From Theropithecus gelada (Eukaryota; Chordata; Mammalia; Primates; Cercopithecidae), in contig NC_037671.1 of the NCBI RefSeq assembly GCF_003255815.1, positions 153,814,645-153,878,644 of the forward strand: a stretch of DNA of 64,000 bases. The letters run 5' to 3'. Under the pieces are notes generated by a model. The model searched no databases. It was not told the origin of the DNA and worked only from the letters and a program-made list of their open reading frames with translations. This document shows, piece after piece, positions 47,391 through 58,299 of this stretch (position 1 is its first letter; each line of letters begins with the position of its first letter). A program made the translations under genes and the position numbers.

Positions 47391-48527
47391 TAATTTATCA
47401 TCTGTACAGGACATTTTGGAGAATACAATGCAGAGACACTGGTTTCTGTTATGTTCCTCTGAAGATTTTGAATTGATTCTAATGAGTAATAAACTTGCTG
47501 AGTGATCACCATGAAGTCATGAAAGTTTACTTTCATATTTTGTTAGGACAGATTAATGGCAAACTCCAGGTATTCGTCAGACATTTCGAATGTAGTTAAC
47601 TTAAAGTCCAATTTCTCTTTAACTTATGGTTTGTAACACCTGAAAACTCTTCTCACCTTGTTCAGTTTACCAGCGGTTGCTTTCCACTGAATTTCCTAGA
47701 ATCTTCTGAATGAATATACGATAAAGGGATCAGTAAAGGCTGGGAAGGGTATTGTTATGCAAATTTTGTGAACTGCAATTTAACAGCTAAATAATTTATC
47801 TCTATGATGTTCATAAAATTATTGTCTTAAAAATGTCATTTTAGATTTATCCACTTAATAACATTTCATTTATATGTGTATATAAAATATGCCTTACCTA
47901 TTCTGTGCACAGTCCTAACTTCATAATGGGGCAACGAATGAATGTGTCTTAAACAAATGATGATTTTGAAACTCATCTGTGAACTTAGTTAATTGAGATT
48001 CAGTCAGGTATATAAATAAGTCTAATTTTAACACTCTGATTTATAGTAGCAAACACGTTTTCATTTGTAAATTAAGCCTAGATATATATACATATGAAAG
48101 CTATATTTAATAGGTGGGTATTTCTTGGACAAATAATTTAGTTTTTTTTGTTTTTTTCCTATTAAATCTGGAAAATAAATCTTGTATATATAGCATATGA
48201 ACACAGTGTAGGTTTGTTTAAGTAACTGTGTTCATATACTATATAAACAAGATAAAAAGGAATAAAACATGAAAATATCAATAATTATTGAATCTAAGTA
48301 ACAAATATATAGGAGTTTATTGTTCCATCATCTTTACATTTGTGTAAGCACGTAAAGGAACTGGATTTTAGACATTATAAACATGTATTAAAGGCAATTC
48401 TTATAATTTTCTCAATAATTTACTTCTCTGTATTACTAAAACTACTTTGTCTATAAAAGTTTGCTGAAATGAAAAATATTGCTATTTTTATTACATTTGG
48501 TTAAATTCATTTTAATATTTTTGTTAG

Positions 48528-48627
48528 GTATCTCCAAATTATCCAAGGCCATGCCAGCCATGTCATTGCAATCCAATTGGTTCCTTAAATGAAGTCTGTG
48601 TCAAGGATGAGAAACATGCTCGACGAG
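48528..48627 (+). CDS. LAMA2: LAMA2 exon 9: end of LE2, start of LE3
   Basis: The exon is 100 bp, enters in phase 0 and leaves with one base of codon 436. It codes residues 403-435, from VSPNYPRPC (end of LE2) through QPCHCNPIGSLNEVC (start of LE3) to KDEKHARR. Cys411, 414, 416 and 426 are LE cysteines. Asn417 (AAT) is Asp in human as I recall it. The acceptor is 'atttttgttag' and the donor 'cgag|gtgaga'. Exon 9 alone is out of frame; exons 9 and 10 together (261 bp) are in frame. It is flanked by a sense AluS in intron 8 and an antisense AluY-type copy in intron 9. Confidence 0.95.
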
Positions 48628-48864
48628 GTGAGAGCTGCAGTAGAATGTCACTGCTCTGATAAAAGGACAACTAAAAGCCAAATATGATTATTTTCAGAAG
48701 AATATTTTGCAGTAAATGTCATTCATGTAATAAATTTATTCTTTAATCTATCAGTGTATTAGCGTTCCCTCCAGGAAGCAGTTTTTAAATGCATCTCGAT
48801 AATTACTTTCATGTTTAATTATAATGTTTTCATAGCAAGAAGAGTTGAATTATTTATTTTGAGA

Positions 48865-48914
48865 TACACACACACACACACACACACACAGAGATAGAGA
48901 GAAAGAGAGAGAGA
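48865..48914. repeat. Compound (CA)n-(GA)n microsatellite
   Basis: About 13 CA units run directly into GA-rich units (GATAGAGAGAAAGAGAGAGAG). It lies 240 bases after exon 9 and is probably polymorphic. Confidence 0.92.
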
Positions 48915-50027
48915 AAGTCAATCACAAATCTGTGGTATATGTAATTTTTTCATGTCATGTTATAGTTTGTAGCTTCTGTGAGTTCTAGCATGAAATGCCA
49001 GCGTTCACTGAGGAATGTGTGTGTTGTAGTGGGAAAAGCAAACAGAAGAACTCACACATTAAGATGTAGGCAATCATATAGAAAGCAAGAAGTGTTTATA
49101 AAGGACTAAGAAGGTAGTAGTCATGAGTTAATGAAGAGAAAGAGGCTGACACTAATTTAAGCTAAATACTTCCTTTGAGGAATGACATTCATGAACTCCA
49201 AACATTAAGGAATCAAATGCCAACATAACTCCTTGATATAAAGCATTTAAGAGCTACTTCCAGGGCAGTTGCTCTCCAAGTTTAAGTAGGAAATTTATAG
49301 AATGCACTGGGACATTTCTTCTCTAGAAAGACTAAAATTAACCAAGGCTACAATGTAGTTTTTTTTTTTTTTTCCCCCTCTAATGACTAGAGTTAAAAGA
49401 TTGGCAATGTTTCTTAGGCACAATTCTGATTACCTGCATTCTTTATAAAACTGTAGGATTATCAATCTGAGTGTTACATGTAGACTAAATTTTGAAATAT
49501 TAAAAAGCAGATACCTTTTGATAGTTGAATGATGAATTACTGAGCTCACTTTTCGTTTCAAGCCTTCTTTTCTTTTTGTGGTTACAAGTAAATCACAATG
49601 TTGTTTTCATTAATAGCATGTAACTCTTCCCTAGCCCTTTTTGAATAATGAGTATATGATCACAGAATAAAAATGGAAAGGTAGAAAAATAAATATACAA
49701 TTCAGTGGTAATTCAGGAGAGATGCCATTATTAACAATGTCATATATTTCTGTCATAATGCATACAGAAATTTCTGATATTACTCCTCTTAACTTTTTGT
49801 GATGAGTTTCCCCAAAAATCTATGAAGACGTTCTCTGAAGTCTGGTTTCAGCACTTAAATAACACGTTATTATATGGTTGTGCCATAATTATTTACCCTC
49901 TAAACTTCATACGGACATTAAGATTGTTTCAAATTTTTGTTTATTGTAACCAATCCTTTAATAATAATTATTCCATTTAATTATTTTTCAATTATTATAA
50001 AAACAATACATAGTAAAATAAATTCTT

Positions 50028-50347
50028 TTTTTATTTTTTTTTTTTTAATTTTTTTTATTTTTTTTGAGACGGAGTCTCGCTCTGTCGCCCGGGCTGGAGT
50101 GCAGTGGCCGGATCTCAGCTCACTGCAAGCTCCGCCTCCCGGGTTTACGCCATTCTCCTGCCTCAGCCTCCCAAGTAACTGGGACTACAGGCGCCGGCCA
50201 CCGCGCCCGGCTAGTTTTTTGTATTTTTTAGTAGAGACGGGGTTTCACCGTGTTCGCCAGGATGGTCTCGATCTTCTGACCTCGTGATCCACCCGTCTCG
50301 GCCTCCCAAAGTGCTGGGATTACAGGCTTGAGCCACCGCACCCAGCC
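50028..50347 (-). mobile_element. AluY-type SINE (Old World monkey features)
   Basis: A reverse Alu with a long interrupted T tail ends 'accgcacccagcc'. The exact 15-bp target duplication GTAAAATAAATTCTT lies at 50013-50027 and 50348-50362. 'tttacgcc', 'ggctagttttttg' and 'ggcttgagcc' match the copies at 5148 and 8545. Confidence 0.95.
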
Positions 50348-51724
50348 GTAAAATAAATTCTTAATAGTAAAGAAATAAAATAACAAGTGTCCTCTTCAAC
50401 CTATTTATCCCAGTCTTACTTCCAAAATTGAAAATATTGAGCATTTTTTCCAATTCAGTTTTTTAGTGAGTTACCTTTAATATCTAAATAATATTCTTAT
50501 CAGTACTTTTATCACCATTACATATTGCCTATTGACTCTCCGTCTGGAAAGGTGAAGAAATGTATCATTCACAACACCTCCCTCCTTCATTCCACCATTC
50601 ATACATTTTTATTATGTGTTTCTTCTATGATATCTTTATCATATTGAAGAGAGCTTACATGTCTATTTCATCGTTGACTACATTTAGACTTTCTCTTGCG
50701 GTCCTACTATATAAGATGTGATAAAGACCATCATCCCTACATTCTTCGCCACTTGTCAGTGTCTGTCAGTTACATATGTATCTTTTCAAAGATTTTCAGT
50801 TATATTCAGCTCCAGACCAATAATTAATGCTTATAATTTAGAAATAGAAACCTAATAATCAAGATTATAACACTGTAATTAGATACATATTATTTGATAC
50901 AGACTCAGATTGCAAAATTGGACAGATATCTGTAGGTCATTTTTATCTTCATGCTTACTCTGATAACTTCTTTAGGAAAGAGTGTAAGATGTGGTCTTAT
51001 GGTTTGCACTTCTTCATCAGATTACATAACCAGATAGTAGAAAAGGATATTTTAGTGTATTACTGGCATTAATTTGATTACCAGGGAAATACAATATATT
51101 TCTTTTCTGATTTTTCTTTTAGTTTTCTTCATTTTCTTTTGCTAGAAGGAGGTTTTCTCCCTCATAGATTTGTAAGAGCACTTTAAATATTAAAAACAAT
51201 GATAGTAGGTCATTTTTTAATAATCAGTTTTCAGATTTGCTTTTTGTCTCACTACTGTTGATAATTTCTAATGCACAAAACTTCAAAAGTTTTATGTAAT
51301 CAGCTATCAAAGTTCAGGCAAAATTCTCTACTTATAATAATGGTATCATCCCATGGTTATTATATATTTTGATATTTTTGTATTTCTTACATGCTTTATA
51401 ATCCTAAAACTCTCATCTATCCAAAGATTAGAAAAATGTATTTGTTTTCTTTATTATTTGTATGATTTCGTTTTATAATATTTAATTTTTTAATACATCT
51501 GGAATTTATTTTGTTATATTTTACAGGGAAAGTTTCAAACTACATTTTATTTTTCAATACTCTTTTTTACTCATCTACATTTAATATTACTTTCAGCTCT
51601 TTAGACATATTATGTATATTTATTTTATTTTCTGTATCTGTTAGAAGCACTCTCTGTTATCTGAATCTGAGTCTGCATTTTTATTTCTCTTCTATCTCTT
51701 ATTCATATGGTCTTCATTTTCTTA

Positions 51725-51750
51725 TGTGTGTGTATGTATGTGTGTGTGTT
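51725..51750. repeat. (TG)n-rich run
   Basis: TGTG with 'ta' interruptions, about 26 bases. Confidence 0.8.
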
Positions 51751-52049
51751 TTGTGGATGTATGCCTGCATATGTATTTCTTAGTTTATTCTTTCAGAAGC
51801 CTTGAATCTACATGAGGTTATGTGATAATGACCCAGTGTATGTAGGACCTAGAATTTTTGTTGTTCTTCTGTAAAGCCATGCTCCATGAACTGTAGTCTA
51901 GTCATCAGAATTTGCCAGTCAACTCCAGGAAAGACATTGTTTTAAAGAATGACTTAAGTCAATGTTTCTTTCTAGAAGTCCATTCTGTAGTTTCTCATCT
52001 CCAAGGGGTTTCTTTATTTCACACCAGTGCAACCATACTATTATCTGCC

Positions 52050-52050
<1 letters not shown>

Positions 52051-52118
<68 letters not shown>

Positions 52119-52155
52119 CCTACCTACCTACCTACATACCTACCTACCTATCTAT
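52051..52155. repeat. Compound tetranucleotide repeat (TATC)n(TACC)n
   Basis: About 16-17 TATC units are followed by six or seven TACC units with a TACA interruption, then a final TATC. It is the sort of locus that varies in length between individuals. It yields a repetitive Tyr-Leu-Ser reading frame that is not a gene. Confidence 0.95.
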
Positions 52156-52434
52156 TTTTCTACGTTTAATTTTATTCTGTATCTTCAAGTGTTCTGAACA
52201 GGAGGGGTTCTTTGGACATCCAGTTTACAATATTTCCAGAAATAAAAGTTAAGATAGGCATTGTTTAATACATGAAGTACTTCTCCATTTAGCCTCAATT
52301 TCCGGAAATTTTAACATCAGAAGTAAATGATAAACTATTTAATGCCTTTGTAAACTTTATTAAAATTATCAGATTTCTTTTCCATTTGGTCTATTAGTGT
52401 AATCTATTAGAAATGAACTTATTAACATTAAATA

Positions 52435-52736
52435 GGCCGGGCGCAGTGGCTCACGCCTGTAATCCCAGCACTTTGGGAGGCCGAGACGGGAGGATCACGA
52501 AGTCAGGAGATTGAGACCATCCTGGCTAACACGGTGAAACCCCATCTCTACTAAAAATACAAAAAATTAGCCGGGTGCGGTGGCGGGCGCCTGTAGTCCC
52601 ACCTACACGGGAGGTTGAGGCAGGAGAATGGCGTGAACCCGGGAGGCGGAGCTTGCAGTGAGCCAAGATTGTGCCACTACACTCCAGCCTGGGCGACAGA
52701 GCAAGACTCCGTCTCAAGAAAAAATAAATAAATAAA
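52435..52736 (+). mobile_element. AluY SINE
   Basis: A full-length sense Alu from 'ggccgggcgcagtggctcac' ends in an (AAAT)n tail. It carries AluY features ('gaggcggagcttgcagtgag', 'gaatggcgtgaacccgggag') and few changes. It is the inverted partner of the copy at 50028. Confidence 0.93.
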
Positions 52737-52844
52737 CAACATTTATATTTCCAGAGTATGTTCTACCTGACATCATAGGGGATCCTTTTAATGTACTTTA
52801 GGATTCAGTTTGGAGTTTTACTCATCTTGATTCATAAGTTAAAC

Positions 52845-53045
52845 TGCCTGTGACTCAGACACCCACCAGTTGTGCTCCTTTGGCAAATCACTTAATTTCT
52901 CTGTGCCTTATTTACCTCATCTGTGAAACGGAAAAATAATAGTGTCTGCCTCATATAGATGTTTGAGTACCAACTGAATTAACCCATGTGTTTCGTGTAA
53001 GCTAAGTACAATGACTACCTTAAAATAAGTGCTATTTGAGTCTTA
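52845..53045 (+). mobile_element. MIR SINE
   Basis: 'aaatcacttaatttctctgt', 'gccttatttacctcatctgt', 'gaaacggaaaaataatagtg' and 'tctgcctcatatagatgttt' follow the MIR order in sense orientation. Confidence 0.75.
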
Positions 53046-53194
53046 GCAGTTTTGTTTATTTTGTGTTATCATTTTTTGCATTTGGATATCAAGTTAAAAT
53101 TAGCTTCATAAATTGAATTACATAGCTCTCCATTTCTATATGACCATAAGAGTTTCAAGTTTTGAAAACAGTCTGTAAAAATTAACTAGCATTA

Positions 53195-53425
53195 CAGAAA
53201 ACCAAACACCGCATGTTCTCACTCATAGGTGGGTGTTGAACAACAAGAACACGTGGATGGACACAGGGACGGGAACATGACACACCGGGGCCTGTCAGTG
53301 GGTGGAGGTCTAGGGGAAGCAAACCTTGCTGCATGGCTGCAGCAAACCACCATGGCACATAGATACCCATGTAATAAACTTGGATGTTCTGCACATGTAT
53401 TCCAGAACTTAAAGTATAATAATAA
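53195..53425 (+). mobile_element. L1PA 3' end, 5'-truncated
   Basis: The insertion is about 231 bp of sense L1: 'aaaccaaacaccgcatgttc', 'cacaccggggcctgtcagtg', 'tgcagcaaaccaccatggca', 'acttaaagtataataataaa' and an A tail. The target duplication AAAAATTAACTAGCATTA (18 bp) is exact at 53177-53194 and 53426-53443. A stretch of the L1 3' UTR before 'tgcagcaaacc' is missing. Confidence 0.93.
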
Positions 53426-53499
53426 AAAAATTAACTAGCATTAAAAGACATTTGTGGTAGTTCTTTGATAATTTGTCCTCTTTTGATACCCTTGATTAG

Positions 53500-55100
53500 C
53501 TTTGTTTACAGTTTCCTTTTGCTTGCTTTTCTTTTTTTCAAATCTCTTTATTTCCTGAGGTGTTTATGTTTTCTCTTTCTTATACTTAAGTGAATTGAAT
53601 TTTAATTTATCTGTATTTTTTAAAGTAATGGACTATTTAAGCCTAGAAGTTTACTTTTGGGTACAGTTTATTTTTCCCATACCCAATAAACATTAAGTTC
53701 CCTTTTTACTGCTATTATATTCTACCTGGATAGCTATTTATTTTTAATCAAAGTCTTGATTTTCTCTTTAACCCAAGAGTTATTAAAGATAAATATTTAG
53801 GCATTAATTCTTAAAATGGTTGAATTTTGCATAAAATTCTCTCATCATGTTTGATATTTGGAATTAATTTAATTCTAATTTTTGTGGCATTTGATACACA
53901 TCTAAAAGTAGTAATTTATGTTAAGAAAATAAGCCTTAGATAATTTCTGCTTTGATAATTGAACATTTTTTATAGATTAGTCAATCATAAGCTATGGTAA
54001 ATATTTAAAGTTATATACCACATAATATGTAATTTGACATTATTAGATTATTCAAATTTTCTGTTTTTACTTACTTCATCTGTAAATATTTAAGATGAGT
54101 AAGTAGCATCATTTTCAGCCATTGACTTTTAAACTTTTTATTTCCGATATCTTTTGTTGTCTACATATTTTTGTGTTGATAATTAGTGCTTATTTGAAGC
54201 ATGAACTTAATAATTTAAATCATGTTTTTATTATATTTTTATCAATGTAAAATGAGAGTTTGTCTTATTGAACCTAGTTTATTTGAGTTCTACTTTGGCC
54301 CTAATTAATATTTCACAACTTTTTTTTCTTTTCCATATGCTTTCTTGACACACATTCATTTTCTTTTATTTGTAATATTCCTGTTCATTTTGTGTATCTC
54401 TTGTGCATATTACATGTTTATGTTTTTAATAAGAACAGTAAGACTACTTAACTCATTAGTATGTATTTAGCATGCATTTCTGACACTAATTCTGTCATTC
54501 TGCTTTCTGCTTTCTCTCCCTAACCTTTCCTTGCCTTTTTTTCCCCCTCCTCCTTTCTTCTTTCTGATGGACTATATATACTACTGATCTGCTTTTATCT
54601 TCCTCCAGATTTTGAAGGTCTGTTAGTTGTATTAATTCATCCTGTATTTTTTCCATTTTTTAAACCAAAGACATGAATAAACAGTGTCTTTTGTACTTCT
54701 CCATGTTAAAAAAAGTTAATTTAAACTTTTCATTTCCCTCATCTATTGCTTCTTATCCCCAAAGTATCAATTCCCATGAACACCTTTATTTTCTTTAATA
54801 ATACTGCCAGTGGCAATGTTCTTAGAGAATCATTGTTAAACTGTTGTTTTAAGTAGTATATCTTTATTCCCAAGGCTACTTGCACCTGTGATAGTCTGTT
54901 GGAGCAGGCTTGTTTCATGAGCCACTAATTTTGCATTCATTACTGCTTATTCTTCTCAATGTAGCATCATCAGCATTAGCGTTTGTGGAAATCACTCCTT
55001 GGTCTTTGTTTTCTACAGTCATAGTTTGGTAGATGCTTTGAGATTTCATCTTTCTTGTTTACATTTTTAATATTTTTATTGACACTTAGAAGATGCTATG
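53500..55100 (-). mobile_element. Old L1/HAL1-like antisense sequence
   Basis: T-rich text such as 'tttctctttaacccaagagt', 'tattaaagataaatatttag' and 'gataatttctgctttgataa' resembles an old L1 or HAL1 in reverse. Divergence is high and the borders are guesses. Confidence 0.4.
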
Positions 55101-55288
55101 TTTAGCCAATCATAGAAAACTTTTAATTAAACCCTATGCTTTTTGGTTTTAACTTTTCTTTATTGATGTACATCAAAAATCTATTTTTGTGTCAAAATAG
55201 TCTTTTAAAGGTTACGATCATTAAAACCTTAAGAACGAAATTATGTATTTGTTTTAGAAATGTTGATATGTGGCTCATCTTTCTTTAG

Positions 55289-55449
55289 GTTTGGCACCTG
55301 GATCCTGTCATTGCAAAACTGGTTTTGGAGGTGTGAGCTGTGATCGGTGTGCCAGGGGCTACACTGGCTACCCAGACTGCAAAGCCTGTAACTGCAGTGG
55401 CTTAGGGAGCAAAAATGAGGACCCTTGTTTTGGCCCCTGTAACTGCAAG
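55289..55449 (+). CDS. LAMA2: LAMA2 exon 10: rest of LE3 and start of LE4
   Basis: The exon is 161 bp, enters in phase 1 and ends on a codon boundary, coding residues 436-489. GLAPGSCHCKTGFGG, VSCDRCARGYTGYPDC completes LE3. KACNCSGLGSKNEDPC then begins LE4, with an N-C-S sequon at 470-472. Cysteines 442, 444, 453, 456, 466, 469, 471, 482, 486 and 488 fit two LE modules. Asn487 is Ile in human as I recall it. The acceptor is 'tttctttag'. The donor 'aag|gtacat' has A at +5 and C at +4 and looks weak. Intron readthrough would end within about seven codons. LE4 continues in an exon beyond the window. Confidence 0.95.
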
Positions 55450-58299
55450 GTACATTGTTTATTCCAGTAATGTCCCACTGTCAAGATAGAAGGTTATTTT
55501 TCTTGGCTTCTCTGTTGATTGCCTTGGCATTAAGCAATTATAATGACTTCTGGAAGTATCCACTATCTATTCTATATGAGGTGACCCTATACATGTCTTT
55601 AAATGCCCACCAGGTTCACTGTAGCAAGATGTTTATAAGGCACTTATCTAAAAGCCTACAAATGCACAGAGGATAAACCACATTTAAAGGCTATGTTATT
55701 TTAGAACAAAAACACTTTCACCCCATTGCCCAACTAGGGTGTTAATTTAAAAATATACGGCGCTAGAAATAGCAACCCTTTAAAACTAAAGTGCATTCAA
55801 ATCTATTATACCTTTGCATCTAAATCAGAAATGAATTCTGTCAAGGGTTTTATTCTGAATTTTTAAATAAACTTCTAAAGGTTGAACCCAGGTAAGTCTT
55901 TACATACTCACTACATTCAAATTTTTCTGTTTAATTGTAAAAAATGTATGAAGCCCTAATGAAATTGATTAAAGGCTCAATATTTTCTTCCAAGAGTACT
56001 TTTAGAAATGCAACTTTCTTTGTTGTACATGCTCACCTAATAACAAATCATGTTAACACCAAAGGATGCATTACATCTGCAGCTTATAAACATTATGAAA
56101 CATAGAGGCATGCACAAGTGAAAAATTAAAAGACTGATTTACTTTAGCTATGGTAATGAGTTCTGTAACACTCTGACCAGACGGTGTATAACTACATTAG
56201 CTGAGAGAATGAACCATTCTTTGAAAAAGTTAGCATACCATACTAATGTAAAAATGAAAGTTACTACTTTTTTTCTTTATTTTCAATTAAAAAGGGACCC
56301 TTATTAAAAATATTTTAACATGTTAGCATTATCTTGGCAGCTATGAAATATTATATAGTTGTATTTGATATATGTGAGCCTATGTGTACATATACAACCA
56401 TTAAGCCATAATATAAGTAGCAAATATTAGTTTTAATGAAGTGTTTATGAATTGGGACAAGAATGTCTGGAAATATCAAGCTAAATATAATAATAGTTTC
56501 ATAATAGGTTTATGTTACATCAGGGGCAATTTAGGAACCTATTTTGAACTACTAAAATAACAAAAGTCCTGTGGACACAGTAAGCAGAAAAGTCTACAAG
56601 CCTGTAGTAAAAAGTTGCCATGTCCTGGAATATAGTAAATTTTCTAATGTATTACATTTCATTCCAATATTATCTGAAATGAAAAATTGCTTGAGTCGAC
56701 CAAGATTGTGTAGCAGTGTGTGAGTGATTGATTGCTTAAGGATACCTCCCCTCTCCATCTTGTATGTCTTTGTGGGCAATCCTGCAGGCTCTTAGTGCAT
56801 CTTCTCTAGTATTTATCAAAACATGCCTTGTGTGTGCTTTATTCTCTTTTCAAAACTCCACAGAAATCTCTAACCTTTACCACTTGTTCAAATAAAGGAC
56901 AGGCCAAACTGAGCTTAAAATGGAAAGAAACCTCCTGAGTTTCTGGAATACATAAAATCAAACAGGGAAGAAAAAGAAGTGGTTTGCTATACCTACCACT
57001 CATACAATGGTGATGTCTGGTATTTGCAAGGAAAGAGAGTAACAAGTGAGTTCATTTTCTTTGGTAAATATAGCGAGAAAGGCTAGAACAAGAGAGCTGT
57101 GGTGATTAGCAGGGCTCCAAGGGAAAGCCCCTTGAGCTGCTTACTGCCTGCTCTCCGCCGAACTCAATATTGTACTCAGAATGATTATAATCCTAATAAG
57201 AAAGATGCCTCCTGTGTAGACACTTGAAGCTCTACACAGACAATTAAAACGCAACAATAAACAGCAATTAAGAAATCATAAAAGAATGAAAATTAAGTAA
57301 ATAGCGTCATTAAAATAAATGCCTTTCAACCATGTGATATCTCAAATAGAAAACTGTAAGTTCTTATAAACTAAATTGTTTCAGGATTAAAAACTTGCAG
57401 AAAGCAAGTTTCATAAAACATCTACATAATTATAAAAATCACAAATTATATGCATATAACATGAATTATATCACAAAATTACATCATATCACAATAATAT
57501 CACAATATGCCATGAAGAGTTACATCAAAATGTGCATGCAATGTACTACAATTAAGTGCCTACAGTCTCTTGTTTAAAAAATAATAAATAACCCAGCATT
57601 TCAATAAAATATGCATACAATTTAAATATTGAAAGGACACTTAGTGTAGAGAGAAATGTAACAGTTCATACTGTTTCACAAAAACATGATTTGACATAGA
57701 TATGTCAACTGATTGTAAAAACAGCATGGACCACAATGCTGTCTAAGAAGCAAAATTTTATTGAGAGACTAAAATATTGGAGATATAAATTCAAATCAAA
57801 TGACATATTTTTAGCAGAAAGGGAAGAATATACACATAAGTGTCCATGTATTTATATCCAAGTTAGTAACTTTAAATAAGTATTTTTCTGTAAATAGAAA
57901 TAATATAAATCACACGTGAAATAATGTGTATATAAGTATTCATCTCCAAAATGCATATTAACCTTAAATATTTATACCTTTATTCTCTTATACTGTAACA
58001 TTTGAGTTTTTAAATAATTTTTCATCAGAAAGAAATATCTCACTGAAGTGTGAAGACGTTTTAAAAAAGGGTTTCATTAAGAAGTCTTGGGCCTAACTGG
58101 TTTTTGTTTTATAAATTTTAAATGACTGCTCTGTGATGAGTGCATTTCAGTTGTGGCTGTATTATTTTTCCTGTGGGTAAAATGACATACTGAGCTGATA
58201 TGGACATCACTTCTCCCACTTTTGCTATTTTGAAAACACAGATATGCTGCATAAACATAGCAAATAGATTTATAAACATTTAGATTCAAGAAAGAAAGG

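Larger units (their letters stand above)
40632..48527 (+). other. LAMA2: LAMA2 intron 8
   Basis: This 7,896-bp intron runs from donor gtaaag to acceptor gttag. Nearly all of 40880-47020 is antisense L1-derived sequence of several ages, interrupted by a sense L1 tail, a hAT-like remnant and an AluS, then a Tigger-type element to 47392. Nothing is recognised in 47400-48520. Confidence 0.88.
48628..55288 (+). other. LAMA2: LAMA2 intron 9
   Basis: This 6,661-bp intron runs from donor gtgaga to acceptor tttag. It holds a CA/GA compound microsatellite, an antisense young Alu, a TATC/TACC tetranucleotide repeat, a sense AluY, a MIR and a short L1PA tail. Antisense old LINE-like sequence covers parts of 53500-55100, and 50440-52040 is AT-rich with at most weak LINE resemblance. 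Nothing is recognised in 48920-49700. Confidence 0.88.

Noticed and set aside
48865..52155. Regular repeats that could suggest a CRISPR-like array
   Set aside because: They are simple di- and tetranucleotide runs without spacers, in a vertebrate intron.
51912..52252. Tyr-Leu-Ser-Ile repeat proteins
   Set aside because: They are the TATC microsatellite read in several frames.
55270..55470. 66-codon frame around exon 10
   Set aside because: It starts at a GTG in the intron and ends in the next intron; only 55289-55449 is exon.
57060..57170. GC-richer patch as a promoter or enhancer
   Set aside because: It has no CpG clustering or core promoter motif beyond chance, and there is no independent evidence.
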